Source of the DNA: Gammaproteobacteria bacterium
GTDB lineage: Bacteria > Pseudomonadota > Gammaproteobacteria > GRL18
Assembly: GCA_016744375.1 (NCBI GenBank)
Contig: JADGEM010000007.1
Coordinates: 25,030 to 89,029, forward strand
Direction: 5' to 3'
DNA: 64,000 nt
Of the stretch, positions 53,571 through 64,000 are shown one piece after another. Within the stretch, counting starts at the first letter, position 1. Every line of letters begins with the position of its first letter. The notes beneath the pieces are model-generated. The model saw only the letters and a program-made list of their open reading frames with translations, was not told the origin of the DNA and made no database searches. A program made the position numbers and the translations under genes.

Positions 53571-53595
53571 CCGGGTAATCTGGTTGATTACCCGG
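53571..53595 (-). terminator. Hairpin between rpsB and tsf
   Basis: Perfect 10-bp stem CCGGGTAATC (53571-53580) with GATTACCCGG (53586-53595), loop TGGTT, followed on the minus strand by TTTTG. Its place suggests an attenuator that lowers tsf relative to rpsB. Confidence 0.65.
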
Positions 53596-53633
53596 GAAGT
53601 TTTTCTTAACTTTATTGTCGTTTTAAATACAAT

Positions 53634-54377
53634 TTAAGACGCTTTTGCGGCACTATCCACTTCAACAAAATCATCTGAAACAACTGTTTCAGTATTTGCT
53701 GCTTTTGCATCCAGAACAGCTTCTGCAGCGGTTTCAGCATACAAGGTGTTAGCACGAATTGCATCATCATTACCAGGAATAATATAGTCAACACCTTCAG
53801 CTTTATTGTTAGTGTCAACGATTCCAATGACGGGAATACCCAGCTTGTTTGCTTCTAATACAGCAATTTTTTCATGGCCTACATCAATAATAAAAACAGC
53901 TGATGGCAGATTATTCATGTCTTTAATACCACCGAGACTCTTCTCTAGTTTTTCCATTTCACGAGAGTTCATTAGAACTTCTTTTTTGGTCAGAGTATTA
54001 AAGGTACCATCTTCAGAAGCTTTTTCTAGATATTTCAATCGCTTAATTGACTGCTTCACTGTTTTAAAGTTCGTCAGCATGCCACCTAACCAGCGGTGAT
54101 TAACATAAGGCATACCACAGCGCAGAGCTTGTTCTTTAATAGACTTACCAGCCGCACGTTTAGTTCCAACAAAAAGGACCTTGCCGCGTTTTGCTGCAAT
54201 TTGGCCGACAAAATTCATTGCATCATTGAACATCGGCAATGTTGATTCTAAGTTAATGATATGAATTTTGTTACGTTCACCAAAAATGTACTGACCATTT
54301 TTTGGATTCCAATAGCGAGTCTGGTGACCGAAATGAACGCCTGCTTCTAGCATTTGACGCATTGTAACTTTTGCCAT
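53634..54377 (-). CDS. rpsB: 30S ribosomal protein S2
   Basis: Small-subunit ribosomal protein. 247 residues; [20 protein letters not shown] at the start, [19 protein letters not shown] in the middle and [22 protein letters not shown] near 205. Heads rpsB-tsf, divergent from map. Confidence 0.99.
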   Translation of the reverse strand: MAKVTMRQMLEAGVHFGHQTRYWNPKNGQYIFGERNKIHIINLESTLPMFNDAMNFVGQIAAKRGKVLFVGTKRAAGKSIKEQALRCGMPYVNHRWLGGMLTNFKTVKQSIKRLKYLEKASEDGTFNTLTKKEVLMNSREMEKLEKSLGGIKDMNNLPSAVFIIDVGHEKIAVLEANKLGIPVIGIVDTNNKAEGVDYIIPGNDDAIRANTLYAETAAEAVLDAKAANTETVVSDDFVEVDSAAKAS

Positions 54378-54808
54378 AGTAAAATTTCCTTTATATAGGG
54401 GTTAGATCTTCCATACATCCCATAAACCAACCTGATTTTTCACGCATCTAACGTGTTCAAGCACCCGGATTTATGTGTCGATGTAGGGTCGGATTAGTAA
54501 ATAACCTTGCTTAAAAAAACCATTTTAAAAAAGTCTTAAAAGAGACTCTAATAAATATTAGGTAATATTCATTAGAAACCTACGTATAACAAGGCGTGCG
54601 TATTATTCCACAAAACCAGAAAAACAACAATATTTCTTTTAATTTTGCATATATTTGTATTAATAAGAACAATGAATATTGAAAAGATTGGACACAAAAA
54701 AAATTTGATCACTTTTTTATCGAAGTACAGGTATAATGCATACCTAAATTTCGGCAATAATCCTATAATCAAATATTTTATATCACCCTATAAACTAGAA
54801 TACGACTC
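54378..54808. other. 431 bp divergent gap between rpsB and map
   Basis: Carries promoters for both directions. A TATAAT lies at 54732-54737, about 70 bp before map. About 150 bp before rpsB forms a probable 5' leader (54378-54530); in E. coli rpsB is autoregulated by S2 binding its leader, and a similar element is possible here but not demonstrated. The 66-codon minus-strand frame at 54572-54772 looks spurious. Confidence 0.4.
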
Positions 54809-55594
54809 ATGAGCATTATCATAAAAACACCTGAAGAAATCGAAAAAATGCGTATTTCCGGCAAACTAGCCGCTGAAGTTCTGCAAATGATTGAGTCTCA
54901 TATCAAACCCGGTATAACAACCGATGAGCTTGATACAATATGTCATAACTACATTGTCAATGAACAGCAGGCCATCCCTGCACCGCTAAACTATCACGGT
55001 TTCCCAAAATCAATTTGTACGTCTGTCAACAATCAGATTTGCCATGGTATTCCCAGCAATAAAAAATTAAAAAACGGTGATATTATCAATATTGATATTA
55101 CCGTTATAAAAAATGGTTATCATGGGGATACCAGTAAAATGTTTTTAGTGGGTAAACCCTCAATAATGGCTAAGCGCCTCTGCCAAGTCAGTCATGAATG
55201 CCTGTTTATCGGCATTAAAATGATTAAGCCGGGCATCTTTCTTGGGGATATCGGTCATGCCATAGCTCAACACGCTGAAAAACAAAATTTTTCAGTCGTT
55301 AAAGAATATTGTGGTCATGGCATTGGCTCTGAATTCCATGAAGATCCGCAGGTACTGCATTACGGTAAACCCGGCACTAAAGAAAAACTCGAAGAAGGCA
55401 TGATTTTTACCATTGAACCAATGATTAATGCTGGCAAACGCCATATCAAAGTTCTACCAGATAAATGGACAGTCGTCACCAAGGATCGCAGCCTTTCAGC
55501 ACAATGGGAACATACTATTTTAGTCACTGCTGACGGATATGAGGTATTAACACTGCGCAGTGAAGAGCGTGATGAAGAACAGGTAAACCAATAA
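54809..55594 (+). CDS. map: Methionine aminopeptidase type I
   Basis: Removes initiator methionine. 261 residues; metal ligands in IDITVIKNGYHGDTSKMF, GHGIGSEFHEDP and FTIEPMIN followed by WTVVTKDRSLSAQWEHT. Divergent from rpsB as in E. coli. glnD starts 2 bp after its stop. Confidence 0.98.
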   Translation: MSIIIKTPEEIEKMRISGKLAAEVLQMIESHIKPGITTDELDTICHNYIVNEQQAIPAPLNYHGFPKSICTSVNNQICHGIPSNKKLKNGDIINIDITVIKNGYHGDTSKMFLVGKPSIMAKRLCQVSHECLFIGIKMIKPGIFLGDIGHAIAQHAEKQNFSVVKEYCGHGIGSEFHEDPQVLHYGKPGTKEKLEEGMIFTIEPMINAGKRHIKVLPDKWTVVTKDRSLSAQWEHTILVTADGYEVLTLRSEERDEEQVNQ

Positions 55595-55595
55595 A

Positions 55596-58340
55596 ATGGC
55601 AGCAGATAAGCCTCCAATCGCACTAAATATACAAGCCTCAACAGAAGCACTTTTTGATACTTCTTCACTTGAAGCTGAGCTTGCTCAAAGCAAAACACCA
55701 CTATTACCTTTAAAAGCAGCTGTTAAATCAATCTATGAGAAGCAAATTCAGCAGTTTCAGGAAAAATATAATATTGTTCTACTGATTCAGGAACGTTCTC
55801 ATGCCATTGATACTATTCTGGCACTTGCCTGGTCATATTATAATTTAGGTGAGAATGCAGCTTTACTTGCCGTTGGCGGCTATGGCCGAGGAGAACTGCA
55901 CCCCTACAGCGATGTTGATTTACTCTTGCTGCATGATGCTGAACATAGTCTTGATGAAAAAAGACTGGACCAAATATCCGATAGTAATAAAGCATTCATT
56001 GATAATCTGCAATGCTTCATCGCCCTACTCTGGGATATTGGTCTGGAAATCGGGCATAGTGTGCGCACGGTGGAAGAATGTATCAGTGAAGCTGAAAATG
56101 ACATTACCATTATCAGCAATTTAATGGAGTCGCGCCTGATTACCGGTGACCAAACACTTTATGAGCAATTATCCAATCAGTTGAACCCTGAAAACATCTG
56201 GCCCACAAAAGATTTTACCGCTGCAAAAATCCAGGAAAAAAAACAGCGTTACCTCAAGTTTAATGAAACAGCATACAACCTTGAACCCAATATTAAAGAA
56301 GGTCCTGGTGGCTTACGAGACATCCAGATTATTGGTTGGGTAGCCAAACGTCATTTCGGTGTTGAAAGTTTAAAGGAACTGGTTGGACATAACTTTTTGA
56401 CTCCTCATGAATATGAGCAACTGGAAAACGGGCAAAATTTTCTCTGGAGTATTCGCTTTGCTCTACATGTCCTATGTAAACGCCATGAAGAGCGCCTGCT
56501 CTTTGATTATCAAAGAGAACTGGCCCAACAATTTGGTTATGTTGATTGTGAAGGCAAATTAGCCGTTGAGCGTTTTATGACAGACTATTACCAGACGGTC
56601 ATGCAATTGGAGCGGCTGAATGAGATGCTGCTGCAGTACTTTCAGGAAGTCATTATATTTGGTGATACAGATTCCGAACCCAGAAAAATTAATCGCCGGT
56701 TTATTAATCATAAGGGGTACATTGCGGCTGCAAATAAGAGCATATTTCGAAATTACCCTTTTGCTCTACTAGAAATATTCCTTCTGCTTTGCCAGAATCC
56801 AGACCTCAAAGGGGTTCGTGCCAGTACAATTCGACTGATCCGTACACATAATTACCTAATCGATGATAGCTTTCGTAAAGATCTGCGCAGCCGAACTTTA
56901 TTTATGGAAATATTGCGCCAGCCTTTCGGCATTACCCACGAAATGCGACGCATGAACCGCTATGGCGTTCTAGCAGCCTATATTCCTGAATTTAAACAAA
57001 TTGTCGGTCAAATGCAGCATGACCTGTACCATGCCTATACCGTTGATGAACACACACTGAGAGTACTGCGTAATACCCGACGCCTTTTTATTCAGAAGCA
57101 TTCTCACGAGTTGCCCCTGGCCAGCAAAATCGCTCAATATCTCCCTAAACCTGAATTACTCTATCTCGCAGCACTCTTCCATGATATTGCTAAAGGGCGT
57201 GGTGGCAGCCATGGGGAACTCGGTGCAATTGATGTCGAGCAATTTTGTCAAAAACATGACCTTAGTCTCTGGGATACTCGCCTGGTTACCTGGCTGGTGA
57301 GAAATCACCTGGTCATGTCCATAACGGCTCAACGCAAAGATATTAACGATCCTGCAGTGATACATGAATTTGCTTTGCTGGTTGGAGAAAGTCAATATCT
57401 GGATTATCTCTATCTGCTGACCGTATCAGACATCCGTGCAACCAGCCCTAAAGTCTGGAATAGCTGGAAAGACTCTCTTTTGTCACAGCTCTATAACTTG
57501 ACAAGAATTGCATTAAACAAAGGTCTGGAAAATCAACAACATCAGGATGAATACATAAAAAACTCTAAGGATATTGCCAGTGGCAAATTATCAGATATGA
57601 ATTATTCTCAGGCATCAATTGTTGAGTTGTGGGCGACCTTGCCCGATGAATATTTCATCAAGTTTAAACCTGAAGAAATTGTCTGGCAGACTGCAGCAAT
57701 TCTCAATAGTTCTAAAACTGAAAGAAAGAAACCATTAGTTTTCATTCGAACTCATGATGAACGCGGTGGTACAGAAGTTTTTATACATACGAAAAAAGAA
57801 GATCATGTCTTTGCACTAGTGACGTTAACATTATCACAGCTTCTTCTTGATGTAACTGAAGCTAAAACTATTTCCTCTTCCAATGACCGCACCTACCATA
57901 CCTACTTTGTTTTGGAAGAAGGTGGTTCGGCCGTCTCGGATAAAGAACGGATTGAAACGATTCGTCTGTCACTTGAGGAAAAGCTATCTTTGAACCAGCA
58001 TTCACAGGATAAGTTTGAACTACCGGCAACCACACAAAGGTTAAGCCGCAGCCAAAAGCAGTTTTCTCTTAAAACAAAAGTACAGTTTGATGAGGACTTA
58101 GAGAATAACCAGACATTAATGACAATATCTGCCTCAAATCGCCCTGCGCTACTGTCACATATTGGCCAGGCTTTGATTGAATGCAATGTTTCTCTGGAGG
58201 ATGCTAAAATTTCAACGTTTGGTGAAAAAGTAGAAGATACCTTTGTTATCAGAGATAAAAACAAGCAAATTATTACTGACATTAAACAGCAGGAAAATAT
58301 TCGCCGGGCAATAATAGGCCGGATTGATGATCTGGAATAG
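55596..58340 (+). CDS. glnD: [Protein-PII] uridylyltransferase/removing enzyme
   Basis: Nitrogen sensor that uridylylates PII under nitrogen limitation and removes UMP when glutamine is high. 914 residues: nucleotidyltransferase domain (GGYGRGELHPYSDVDLLLL near residue 92), HD domain (FHDIAKGRGGSH near 527) and two C-terminal ACT domains (about 710-790 and 835-914). Confidence 0.97.
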   Translation: MAADKPPIALNIQASTEALFDTSSLEAELAQSKTPLLPLKAAVKSIYEKQIQQFQEKYNIVLLIQERSHAIDTILALAWSYYNLGENAALLAVGGYGRGELHPYSDVDLLLLHDAEHSLDEKRLDQISDSNKAFIDNLQCFIALLWDIGLEIGHSVRTVEECISEAENDITIISNLMESRLITGDQTLYEQLSNQLNPENIWPTKDFTAAKIQEKKQRYLKFNETAYNLEPNIKEGPGGLRDIQIIGWVAKRHFGVESLKELVGHNFLTPHEYEQLENGQNFLWSIRFALHVLCKRHEERLLFDYQRELAQQFGYVDCEGKLAVERFMTDYYQTVMQLERLNEMLLQYFQEVIIFGDTDSEPRKINRRFINHKGYIAAANKSIFRNYPFALLEIFLLLCQNPDLKGVRASTIRLIRTHNYLIDDSFRKDLRSRTLFMEILRQPFGITHEMRRMNRYGVLAAYIPEFKQIVGQMQHDLYHAYTVDEHTLRVLRNTRRLFIQKHSHELPLASKIAQYLPKPELLYLAALFHDIAKGRGGSHGELGAIDVEQFCQKHDLSLWDTRLVTWLVRNHLVMSITAQRKDINDPAVIHEFALLVGESQYLDYLYLLTVSDIRATSPKVWNSWKDSLLSQLYNLTRIALNKGLENQQHQDEYIKNSKDIASGKLSDMNYSQASIVELWATLPDEYFIKFKPEEIVWQTAAILNSSKTERKKPLVFIRTHDERGGTEVFIHTKKEDHVFALVTLTLSQLLLDVTEAKTISSSNDRTYHTYFVLEEGGSAVSDKERIETIRLSLEEKLSLNQHSQDKFELPATTQRLSRSQKQFSLKTKVQFDEDLENNQTLMTISASNRPALLSHIGQALIECNVSLEDAKISTFGEKVEDTFVIRDKNKQIITDIKQQENIRRAIIGRIDDLE

Positions 58341-58346
58341 TTTGTT

Positions 58347-58727
58347 TTAAACCTGGATAAATTCCAAGCCATTACCATCTGGATCTCTACAGAAAAGAGC
58401 TGGCCTTCCTGAACGGCTCATAGTATAGGATAGTTGCTTATTTTCCAGATTCATTTTTATTGGTTCAATTTGCGTCACATGAATGGCTAAATGTCTGTCC
58501 CGTCCTGCATGTTCAGGCCGATTAGATCCCTGCTCTGTTTTAGGCAGTCTTAACAAATGAATCTGCTGTGCGCCCACATCCAGCCAGGCGCCCTCAAATT
58601 CCATATCTGGACGTTGCAAATTCTGACTAAAACCAATAATTTCACAATAAAATTTAAGTGATTCATCAAGATCCCGAACAATCAGGCTACCATGATGAAG
58701 TCCCATGAATATTGAGTTTTTTTCCAT
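58347..58727 (-). CDS. VOC/glyoxalase family protein
   Basis: 126-residue single-domain VOC protein: LHHGSLIVRDLDESLKFYCEIIGF at the start in shortened form HHGSLIVRDLDESLKFY, ending in FCRDPDGNGLEFIQV. Metal ligands look like H11, H66-equivalent and the final E; substrate unknown. It sits on the opposite strand between glnD and dapC and interrupts that run. Confidence 0.83.
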   Translation of the reverse strand: MEKNSIFMGLHHGSLIVRDLDESLKFYCEIIGFSQNLQRPDMEFEGAWLDVGAQQIHLLRLPKTEQGSNRPEHAGRDRHLAIHVTQIEPIKMNLENKQLSYTMSRSGRPALFCRDPDGNGLEFIQV

Positions 58728-58966
58728 ATATTTCTCTTAAGAACCCTGGAATATAAATAATTCAGTTACATATTTTATTGTATTAACATAATTTAAAATA
58801 GCAAAGATTATTTGATGCAGAGGCAGTAATTCTTTTATAATACTGCGTTCTAATTTTAAAAACTCTATTTTGAGCACCATAAACTTAAAATAGACGCCAA
58901 AATATCTATTTAAAAACAGATACTTAAATCAGAAAAAAGCAAGAGAAAACTATTGAGAAGCATAGA

Positions 58967-60175
58967 ATGAATCCAGCATTAGACCTGTTAAAGCCCTATC
59001 CATTTGAAAGGCTTTCGGAATTAAAGAGCGGTATCAACCCCAACGGTCAATTAAAACATATCTCTTTATCTATTGGCGAACCCAAACATAAACCGCCTGG
59101 ATTTGTCTTTGATGCAATAGATCACAACTTTGATGGCATTGAAAAATACCCGACCACTAGAGGAATACCTGAGTTGCGCCAGGCAATCGCTCGTTGGATT
59201 GAAAAACGCTATAACCTCAACGATGCTCAGCTCGATCCTGAAACGCAATTATTACCGGTCAATGGAACACGAGAAGCTTTATTTGCTTTTGCACAAGCTG
59301 TTATCGATAAAACCCAGAAAGACCCGCTGGTGGTCATGCCTAACCCTTTTTATCAGATATATGAAGGTGCTGCCATCCTGGCTGGGGCAACCCCGTATTT
59401 TGTTAATGCCTGTGAACGAACATACTACATCCCTGACTTTGATAATATTCCCAGAAACATATGGAAGCACTGCCAGCTTTTATACATTTGTTCGCCAGGC
59501 AATCCTTCCGGGGAAATAATTGATAAACCAACATTACAGCAACTAATAAAACTTGCCCATCATTTTGATTTTATTATTGCATCCGATGAATGTTATTCTG
59601 AAATCTATCAAGAAGAACACAGACCACCGCCCGGCCTGCTGGAAGCAGCTAATGATATGGGTTTAACTGACTTTAAAAATTTAATTGTTTTTAACAGCTT
59701 GTCAAAGCGCTCAAATGTCCCTGGACTGCGCTCAGGTTTTGTTGCCGGTGATGCTAAAATTATCCAGAAATTTCTCCTTTACCGGACCTACCATGGGTCT
59801 GCAATGCCTGTCACAACCCAGCATGCTAGCATTGCCTGCTGGAAAGATGAGTCACATGTAAAGGAAAACAGAGCAGCTTATCGCGAAAAATATAAGGCCT
59901 TTATTGATATTTTAAGCCCTGTACTAGACATAACAGCACCACCTGCTTCTTTTTATATCTGGCTCAAGGTTCCCTGTGGCGATGATGAGAAATTTGCAGC
60001 AAAATTATTTGAAGATCAACATATTACCGTATTACCCGGCAGTTATCTGTCACGTACAACCGGCCAGGCAAATCCTGGAGCCGGCTATGCAAGAATTGCG
60101 TTGGTTGCACCACTTGAAGAGTGCATAGACGCAGCAAATCGTATTCGTACCTACCTAAAGCGATATAAGGAATAA
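58967..60175 (+). CDS. dapC: Succinyldiaminopimelate transaminase
   Basis: PLP aminotransferase in the succinylase lysine/meso-DAP branch. 402 residues; PLP lysine in NSLSKRSNVPGLRSGF (near residue 246), SPGNPSGEI and ASDECYSEIYQEE. Next to dapD (4 bp) and dapE, which supports DapC over a general aminotransferase. Confidence 0.93.
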   Translation: MNPALDLLKPYPFERLSELKSGINPNGQLKHISLSIGEPKHKPPGFVFDAIDHNFDGIEKYPTTRGIPELRQAIARWIEKRYNLNDAQLDPETQLLPVNGTREALFAFAQAVIDKTQKDPLVVMPNPFYQIYEGAAILAGATPYFVNACERTYYIPDFDNIPRNIWKHCQLLYICSPGNPSGEIIDKPTLQQLIKLAHHFDFIIASDECYSEIYQEEHRPPPGLLEAANDMGLTDFKNLIVFNSLSKRSNVPGLRSGFVAGDAKIIQKFLLYRTYHGSAMPVTTQHASIACWKDESHVKENRAAYREKYKAFIDILSPVLDITAPPASFYIWLKVPCGDDEKFAAKLFEDQHITVLPGSYLSRTTGQANPGAGYARIALVAPLEECIDAANRIRTYLKRYKE

Positions 60176-60178
60176 TTA

Positions 60179-61000
60179 ATGAGCGACATGCAAGAAGTTA
60201 TTGAACAAGCCTTTGAAAACCGTGCAGACATCACTCCTGCATCCGTTGATACTCATGTAAAAGAGGCAGTGACCGAAGCCATTCAGATGCTGGATAGCGG
60301 ACGTCTGAGAGTTGCAGAAAAAGTTGATGGTGACTGGGTTGTTAACCAGTGGCTTAAAAAGGCCGTTTTGCTGTCTTTTCGAATCGAGGACAATCACCTG
60401 ATGAAAAGCGGCTCAACAAACTACTTTGATAAGGTTGAGTCAAAATTTCAGGATTTTAATTCCCGCGATTTCCGTGAAGCTGGTATCCGTGTGGTACCAC
60501 CGGCTACCGTTAGAAAAGGCGTTTATATTGCACCGGGTGTTGTCTTAATGCCTTCTTATTGTAATATTGGCGCCTATGTTGACAGCGGCACCATGGTTGA
60601 CACTTGGGCCACTGTGGGGTCCTGTGCTCAAATTGGTAAGAATGTTCACCTGTCTGGTGGTGTCGGTATTGGCGGTGTGCTGGAGCCTTTACAAGCCGGA
60701 CCAACAATTATTGAAGATAATTGTTTCATCGGTGCACGCTCTGAAGTCGTTGAAGGGGTGATCGTTGAAGAAGGTTCGGTTATCTCTATGGGTGTTTATA
60801 TTGGTCAGAGTACCCGTATCTATAACCGTATGACAGATGAGGTAACCTATGGCCGAGTTCCTGCCGGTTCTGTTGTTGTTTCTGGTAATCTGCCTTCTGA
60901 TGATGGCAAATACAGTCTTTATTGCGCTGTAATTGTTAAACAGGTTGATGCAAAAACTCTTGGTAAGGTTGGGATTAATGAATTACTGAGAAACATTTAA
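60179..61000 (+). CDS. dapD: Tetrahydrodipicolinate N-succinyltransferase
   Basis: Succinylates tetrahydrodipicolinate for lysine and meso-DAP. 273 residues; hexapeptide-repeat helix ([20 protein letters not shown]) and [19 protein letters not shown]. Follows dapC by 3 bp in an operon-like arrangement. Confidence 0.98.
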   Translation: MSDMQEVIEQAFENRADITPASVDTHVKEAVTEAIQMLDSGRLRVAEKVDGDWVVNQWLKKAVLLSFRIEDNHLMKSGSTNYFDKVESKFQDFNSRDFREAGIRVVPPATVRKGVYIAPGVVLMPSYCNIGAYVDSGTMVDTWATVGSCAQIGKNVHLSGGVGIGGVLEPLQAGPTIIEDNCFIGARSEVVEGVIVEEGSVISMGVYIGQSTRIYNRMTDEVTYGRVPAGSVVVSGNLPSDDGKYSLYCAVIVKQVDAKTLGKVGINELLRNI

Positions 61001-61012
61001 TATTAACAATTT

Positions 61013-61040
61013 GCATGACTGGCAGAAATGTCTGTCATGC
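61013..61040 (+). terminator. Hairpin after dapD with GAAA loop
   Basis: Stem GCATGAC/GTCATGC (61013-61019, 61034-61040) plus GGCA/TGTC around a GAAA tetraloop. No strong T-run immediately after, so it may be a processing or partial terminator structure before the spx-like gene. Confidence 0.45.
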
Positions 61041-61114
61041 AGCTCTTCAGCTACCCTGACTTTTCTCCACTCAATTGGGTCTCTTCCAATCGATAATCAT
61101 GACAGGCAATATCA

Positions 61115-61456
61115 ATGATCACTCTTTACGGCATCCCAAATTGCGACACAGTAAAAAAGGCCAGAAACTGGCTGACAGACCACAATATTGAACATCAATT
61201 TCACAACTTTAAAAAAGACGCTCTGAAGCAGCAAACCATCAATCAATGGGTTGACTCACTGGGTTGGGAAGTCCTGCTGAATAAACGCAGTACAACCTGG
61301 CGTAAGTTATCAGAGAATGACAAAACAGAGATAGACAGAGATAAGGCAATTGCAATTATGTTGGATAATTCTTCCATTATTAAGCGTCCAGTGCTTGATA
61401 TCAATGGTACTCTGTATGTCGGATTTAAAGCCGACCAGTATCAGGACATTTTTTAA
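61115..61456 (+). CDS. ArsC/Spx-family protein (YffB-like)
   Basis: 113-residue thioredoxin-fold protein: LYGIPNCDTVKKARNWL at the N-terminus and IKRPVLDINGTLYVGFK near the end. One active cysteine only. Such YffB-type proteins commonly precede dapE; a role as a reductase is not established. Confidence 0.9.
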   Translation: MITLYGIPNCDTVKKARNWLTDHNIEHQFHNFKKDALKQQTINQWVDSLGWEVLLNKRSTTWRKLSENDKTEIDRDKAIAIMLDNSSIIKRPVLDINGTLYVGFKADQYQDIF

Positions 61457-62644
<1,188 letters not shown>

Positions 62645-62667
62645 TTGCACAAATATAAGGATAATGA

Positions 62668-63678
62668 ATGAAAATTTTAGTTACCGGTGGTGCTGGATAT
62701 ATCGGCAGTCATACCTGTATTGAATTATTAAATAATAATTATGATGTAGTAGTGGTCGATAATCTTTGTAACTCCAGTAAAGAATCCTTAAATCGTGTGA
62801 AATCAATTACTGGCAAAGAAGTTATTTTTTATGAGCAGGACATTCTCGATGAAACGGCTCTGGCTGTTATTTTTTCAGATCATAAAATTGATGCAGTCAT
62901 TCATTTTGCCGGACTTAAAGCGGTTGGTGAGTCTGTTGAAATGCCGCTGGAATATTATCAGACAAATCTTACCGGTACATTAGTTTTGTTTAAGGTCATG
63001 CGTGATCATAATGTAAAGAATTTTGTTTTCAGCTCTTCAGCAACCGTTTATGGTGATCCGCATACCGTCCCCATTACAGAAGAATTTCCTCTCTCTGCCA
63101 CTAATCCTTACGGTCGTTCAAAATTAATCATTGAAGAAATCAGTCATGATCTCTTTGTTGCCGATAAAAGCTGGAACATTGCCCTGCTCCGCTATTTCAA
63201 CCCGGTTGGAGCACATAAATCTGGCTTAATCGGTGAAGATCCCAATGGTATTCCTAATAATCTGATCCCTTACATTTCTCAGGTTGCGGTTGGTAAGCGA
63301 GAGTTTCTTTCTGTCTTTGGCGGAGACTATGACACACCTGATGGTACTGGAGTCAGAGACTATATCCATGTCGTTGATTTGGCACGCGGGCATATTAAAG
63401 CATTGGAAAAACTCACCAACAAACCAGGTCTGGTCGTTTATAATCTTGGAACAGGTCAGGGTTACAGCGTTATTGAAATGGTCAAGGCCATAGAAAAAGC
63501 ATCCGGCCGCAAAGTTCCGTATAAAATTGTTGCCCGCCGCCCCGGGGATATTGCAACCTGTTTTGCTGATCCAGCATTTGCCCTGCAGGAAATTCACTGG
63601 CAGGCAGAGCATGGACTGGATGAAATGGCAGAGGATACCTGGCGCTGGCAAAGTAATAACCCTGATGGTTATAAATAG
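62668..63678 (+). CDS. galE: UDP-glucose 4-epimerase
   Basis: Interconverts UDP-glucose and UDP-galactose for surface polysaccharide. 336 residues; NAD-binding [16 protein letters not shown] at the start, SSSATVYG and the catalytic YGRSK near residue 150. 23 bp after dapE. Confidence 0.96.
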   Translation: MKILVTGGAGYIGSHTCIELLNNNYDVVVVDNLCNSSKESLNRVKSITGKEVIFYEQDILDETALAVIFSDHKIDAVIHFAGLKAVGESVEMPLEYYQTNLTGTLVLFKVMRDHNVKNFVFSSSATVYGDPHTVPITEEFPLSATNPYGRSKLIIEEISHDLFVADKSWNIALLRYFNPVGAHKSGLIGEDPNGIPNNLIPYISQVAVGKREFLSVFGGDYDTPDGTGVRDYIHVVDLARGHIKALEKLTNKPGLVVYNLGTGQGYSVIEMVKAIEKASGRKVPYKIVARRPGDIATCFADPAFALQEIHWQAEHGLDEMAEDTWRWQSNNPDGYK

Positions 63679-63695
63679 AAGCATCCTATATGATT

Positions 63696-63753
63696 CAGAG
63701 CGAGCGTAATTTTCGCTCTGCCCTGAGTTTCAGCCTGAAACAATCTGTTTTTT
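63696..63753 (+). terminator. Double hairpin after galE
   Basis: First stem CAGAGCGA/TCGCTCTG (63696-63703, 63713-63720); second stem GTTTCA/TGAAAC (63727-63732, 63736-63741) followed by a T-run (CTGTTTTTTC). The second fits a rho-independent terminator for the dap-galE run. Confidence 0.65.
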
Positions 63754-63791
63754 CTTATTTCTCCTGTTTTTTTACTTTCTCTCATTAAAAC

Positions 63792-63805
63792 TTGACTGAA
63801 ATCAA
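63792..63805 (+). promoter_or_regulatory. FNR/ANR-like site before the last gene
   Basis: TTGACTGAAATCAA matches TTGAT-N4-ATCAA with one mismatch. It lies about 100 bp before the ATG at 63905, a position where an FNR-type activator could act under low oxygen. Confidence 0.55.
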
Positions 63806-63904
63806 TGACAGTTTATGGGATTTTAAAGGATACTCCCCGTTAGTCTGGATTCGCATTTAATCGCTATTGCGAGTCTGGGAAAAACAATGAGGAGAAGCAA
63901 AGCC

Positions 63905-64000
63905 ATGAGTGAAGTGTTCACGAAAAACATGGCCAGAAATATCTTTTATGGAGGAAGTGTATTCTTCTTCCTGTTACTTCTGGCCCTAACCTTTGATACG
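63905..64000 (+). CDS. Membrane-anchored protein, N-terminus only
   Basis: First 32 codons before the window edge: MSEVFTKNMARNIFYGG then a hydrophobic helix (about 18-29) and ALTFDT. AGGAG lies 10 bp before the ATG. A single N-terminal anchor behind an FNR-like site would suit a membrane-anchored c-type cytochrome or oxidase component, but no haem motif is visible in this fragment. Confidence 0.55.
   Translation, partial: MSEVFTKNMARNIFYGGSVFFFLLLLALTFDT

Noticed and set aside
54572..54772. 66-codon minus-strand frame upstream of map
   Set aside because: Low-complexity hydrophobic sequence without a ribosome-binding site, in a divergent promoter gap; probably not a gene.

Overview
The window looks like chromosome of a low-GC gammaproteobacterium with sulfur-oxidising capacity. 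The taxonomic call rests on gene order: lysC-alaS-recX...recA-cinA, and an almost uninterrupted truD-ispF-ispD-ftsB-eno-kdsA-pyrG-tilS-accA-dnaE-rnhB-lpxB-lpxA-fabZ-lpxD-skp-bamA-rseP-dxr-cdsA-uppS-frr-pyrH-tsf-rpsB | map-glnD-dapC-dapD-(spx-like)-dapE run. The sulfur-oxidation call rests on a complete, Tat-exported SoxB. No rRNA, tRNA, prophage, CRISPR array or intact transposon was recognised.

Layout: 1-4151 (minus strand) holds aspartate kinase (cut by the window edge), alaS and recX. 4152-10354 is a roughly 6 kb block between recX and recA, which are normally neighbours. It carries a HupE/UreJ-type membrane protein divergent from soxB, a two-gene aerotaxis-like module (a free Aer-type PAS protein and a membrane MCP with a C-terminal CZB zinc-binding domain), and one unknown gene. 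10355-15794 holds recA, a cinA-type amidohydrolase, a PilZ protein, a TatD nuclease coupled to an exported propeller-like protein, and a DUF4197 protein. 16066-20825 holds tandem DUF4139 paralogues, a small exported protein, a CBS protein and a degenerate P-loop protein. 20939-26318 is a cell-wall group: AmpG-like permease, two L,D-transpeptidases flanking a Braun/OprI-type lipoprotein, and a PBP7-type endopeptidase, with mog inside. 26357-54377 is the minus-strand housekeeping run for isoprenoids, lipid A, outer-membrane assembly, DNA replication and translation. 54809-63678 (plus strand) holds map, glnD, the lysine/meso-DAP genes dapC, dapD and dapE, and galE. The window ends in the first 32 codons of a membrane-anchored protein behind an FNR-like site.

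How the genes work together: IspC(Dxr), IspD, IspF and UppS form the MEP-to-undecaprenyl route. LpxA, LpxD, LpxB, FabZ and KdsA make lipid A and Kdo precursors. BamA, Skp and RseP assemble and monitor the outer membrane. DapC, DapD and DapE supply meso-DAP, the residue used by the L,D-transpeptidases in the cell-wall group. SoxB would act in the periplasm on carrier-bound thiosulfate, but no SoxXA/YZ gene is present here.

I found no clearly new defence or enzymatic system. The best leads are the split Aer/CZB receptor pair next to soxB, the acidic insertion in IspF, a 17-18 bp tandem/dispersed repeat family, an IS200/IS605-like terminal hairpin without a transposase, a probably frameshifted small membrane gene, and the FNR-like site before the last gene. 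All functions are from reading motifs and gene order by eye; no database search was possible.
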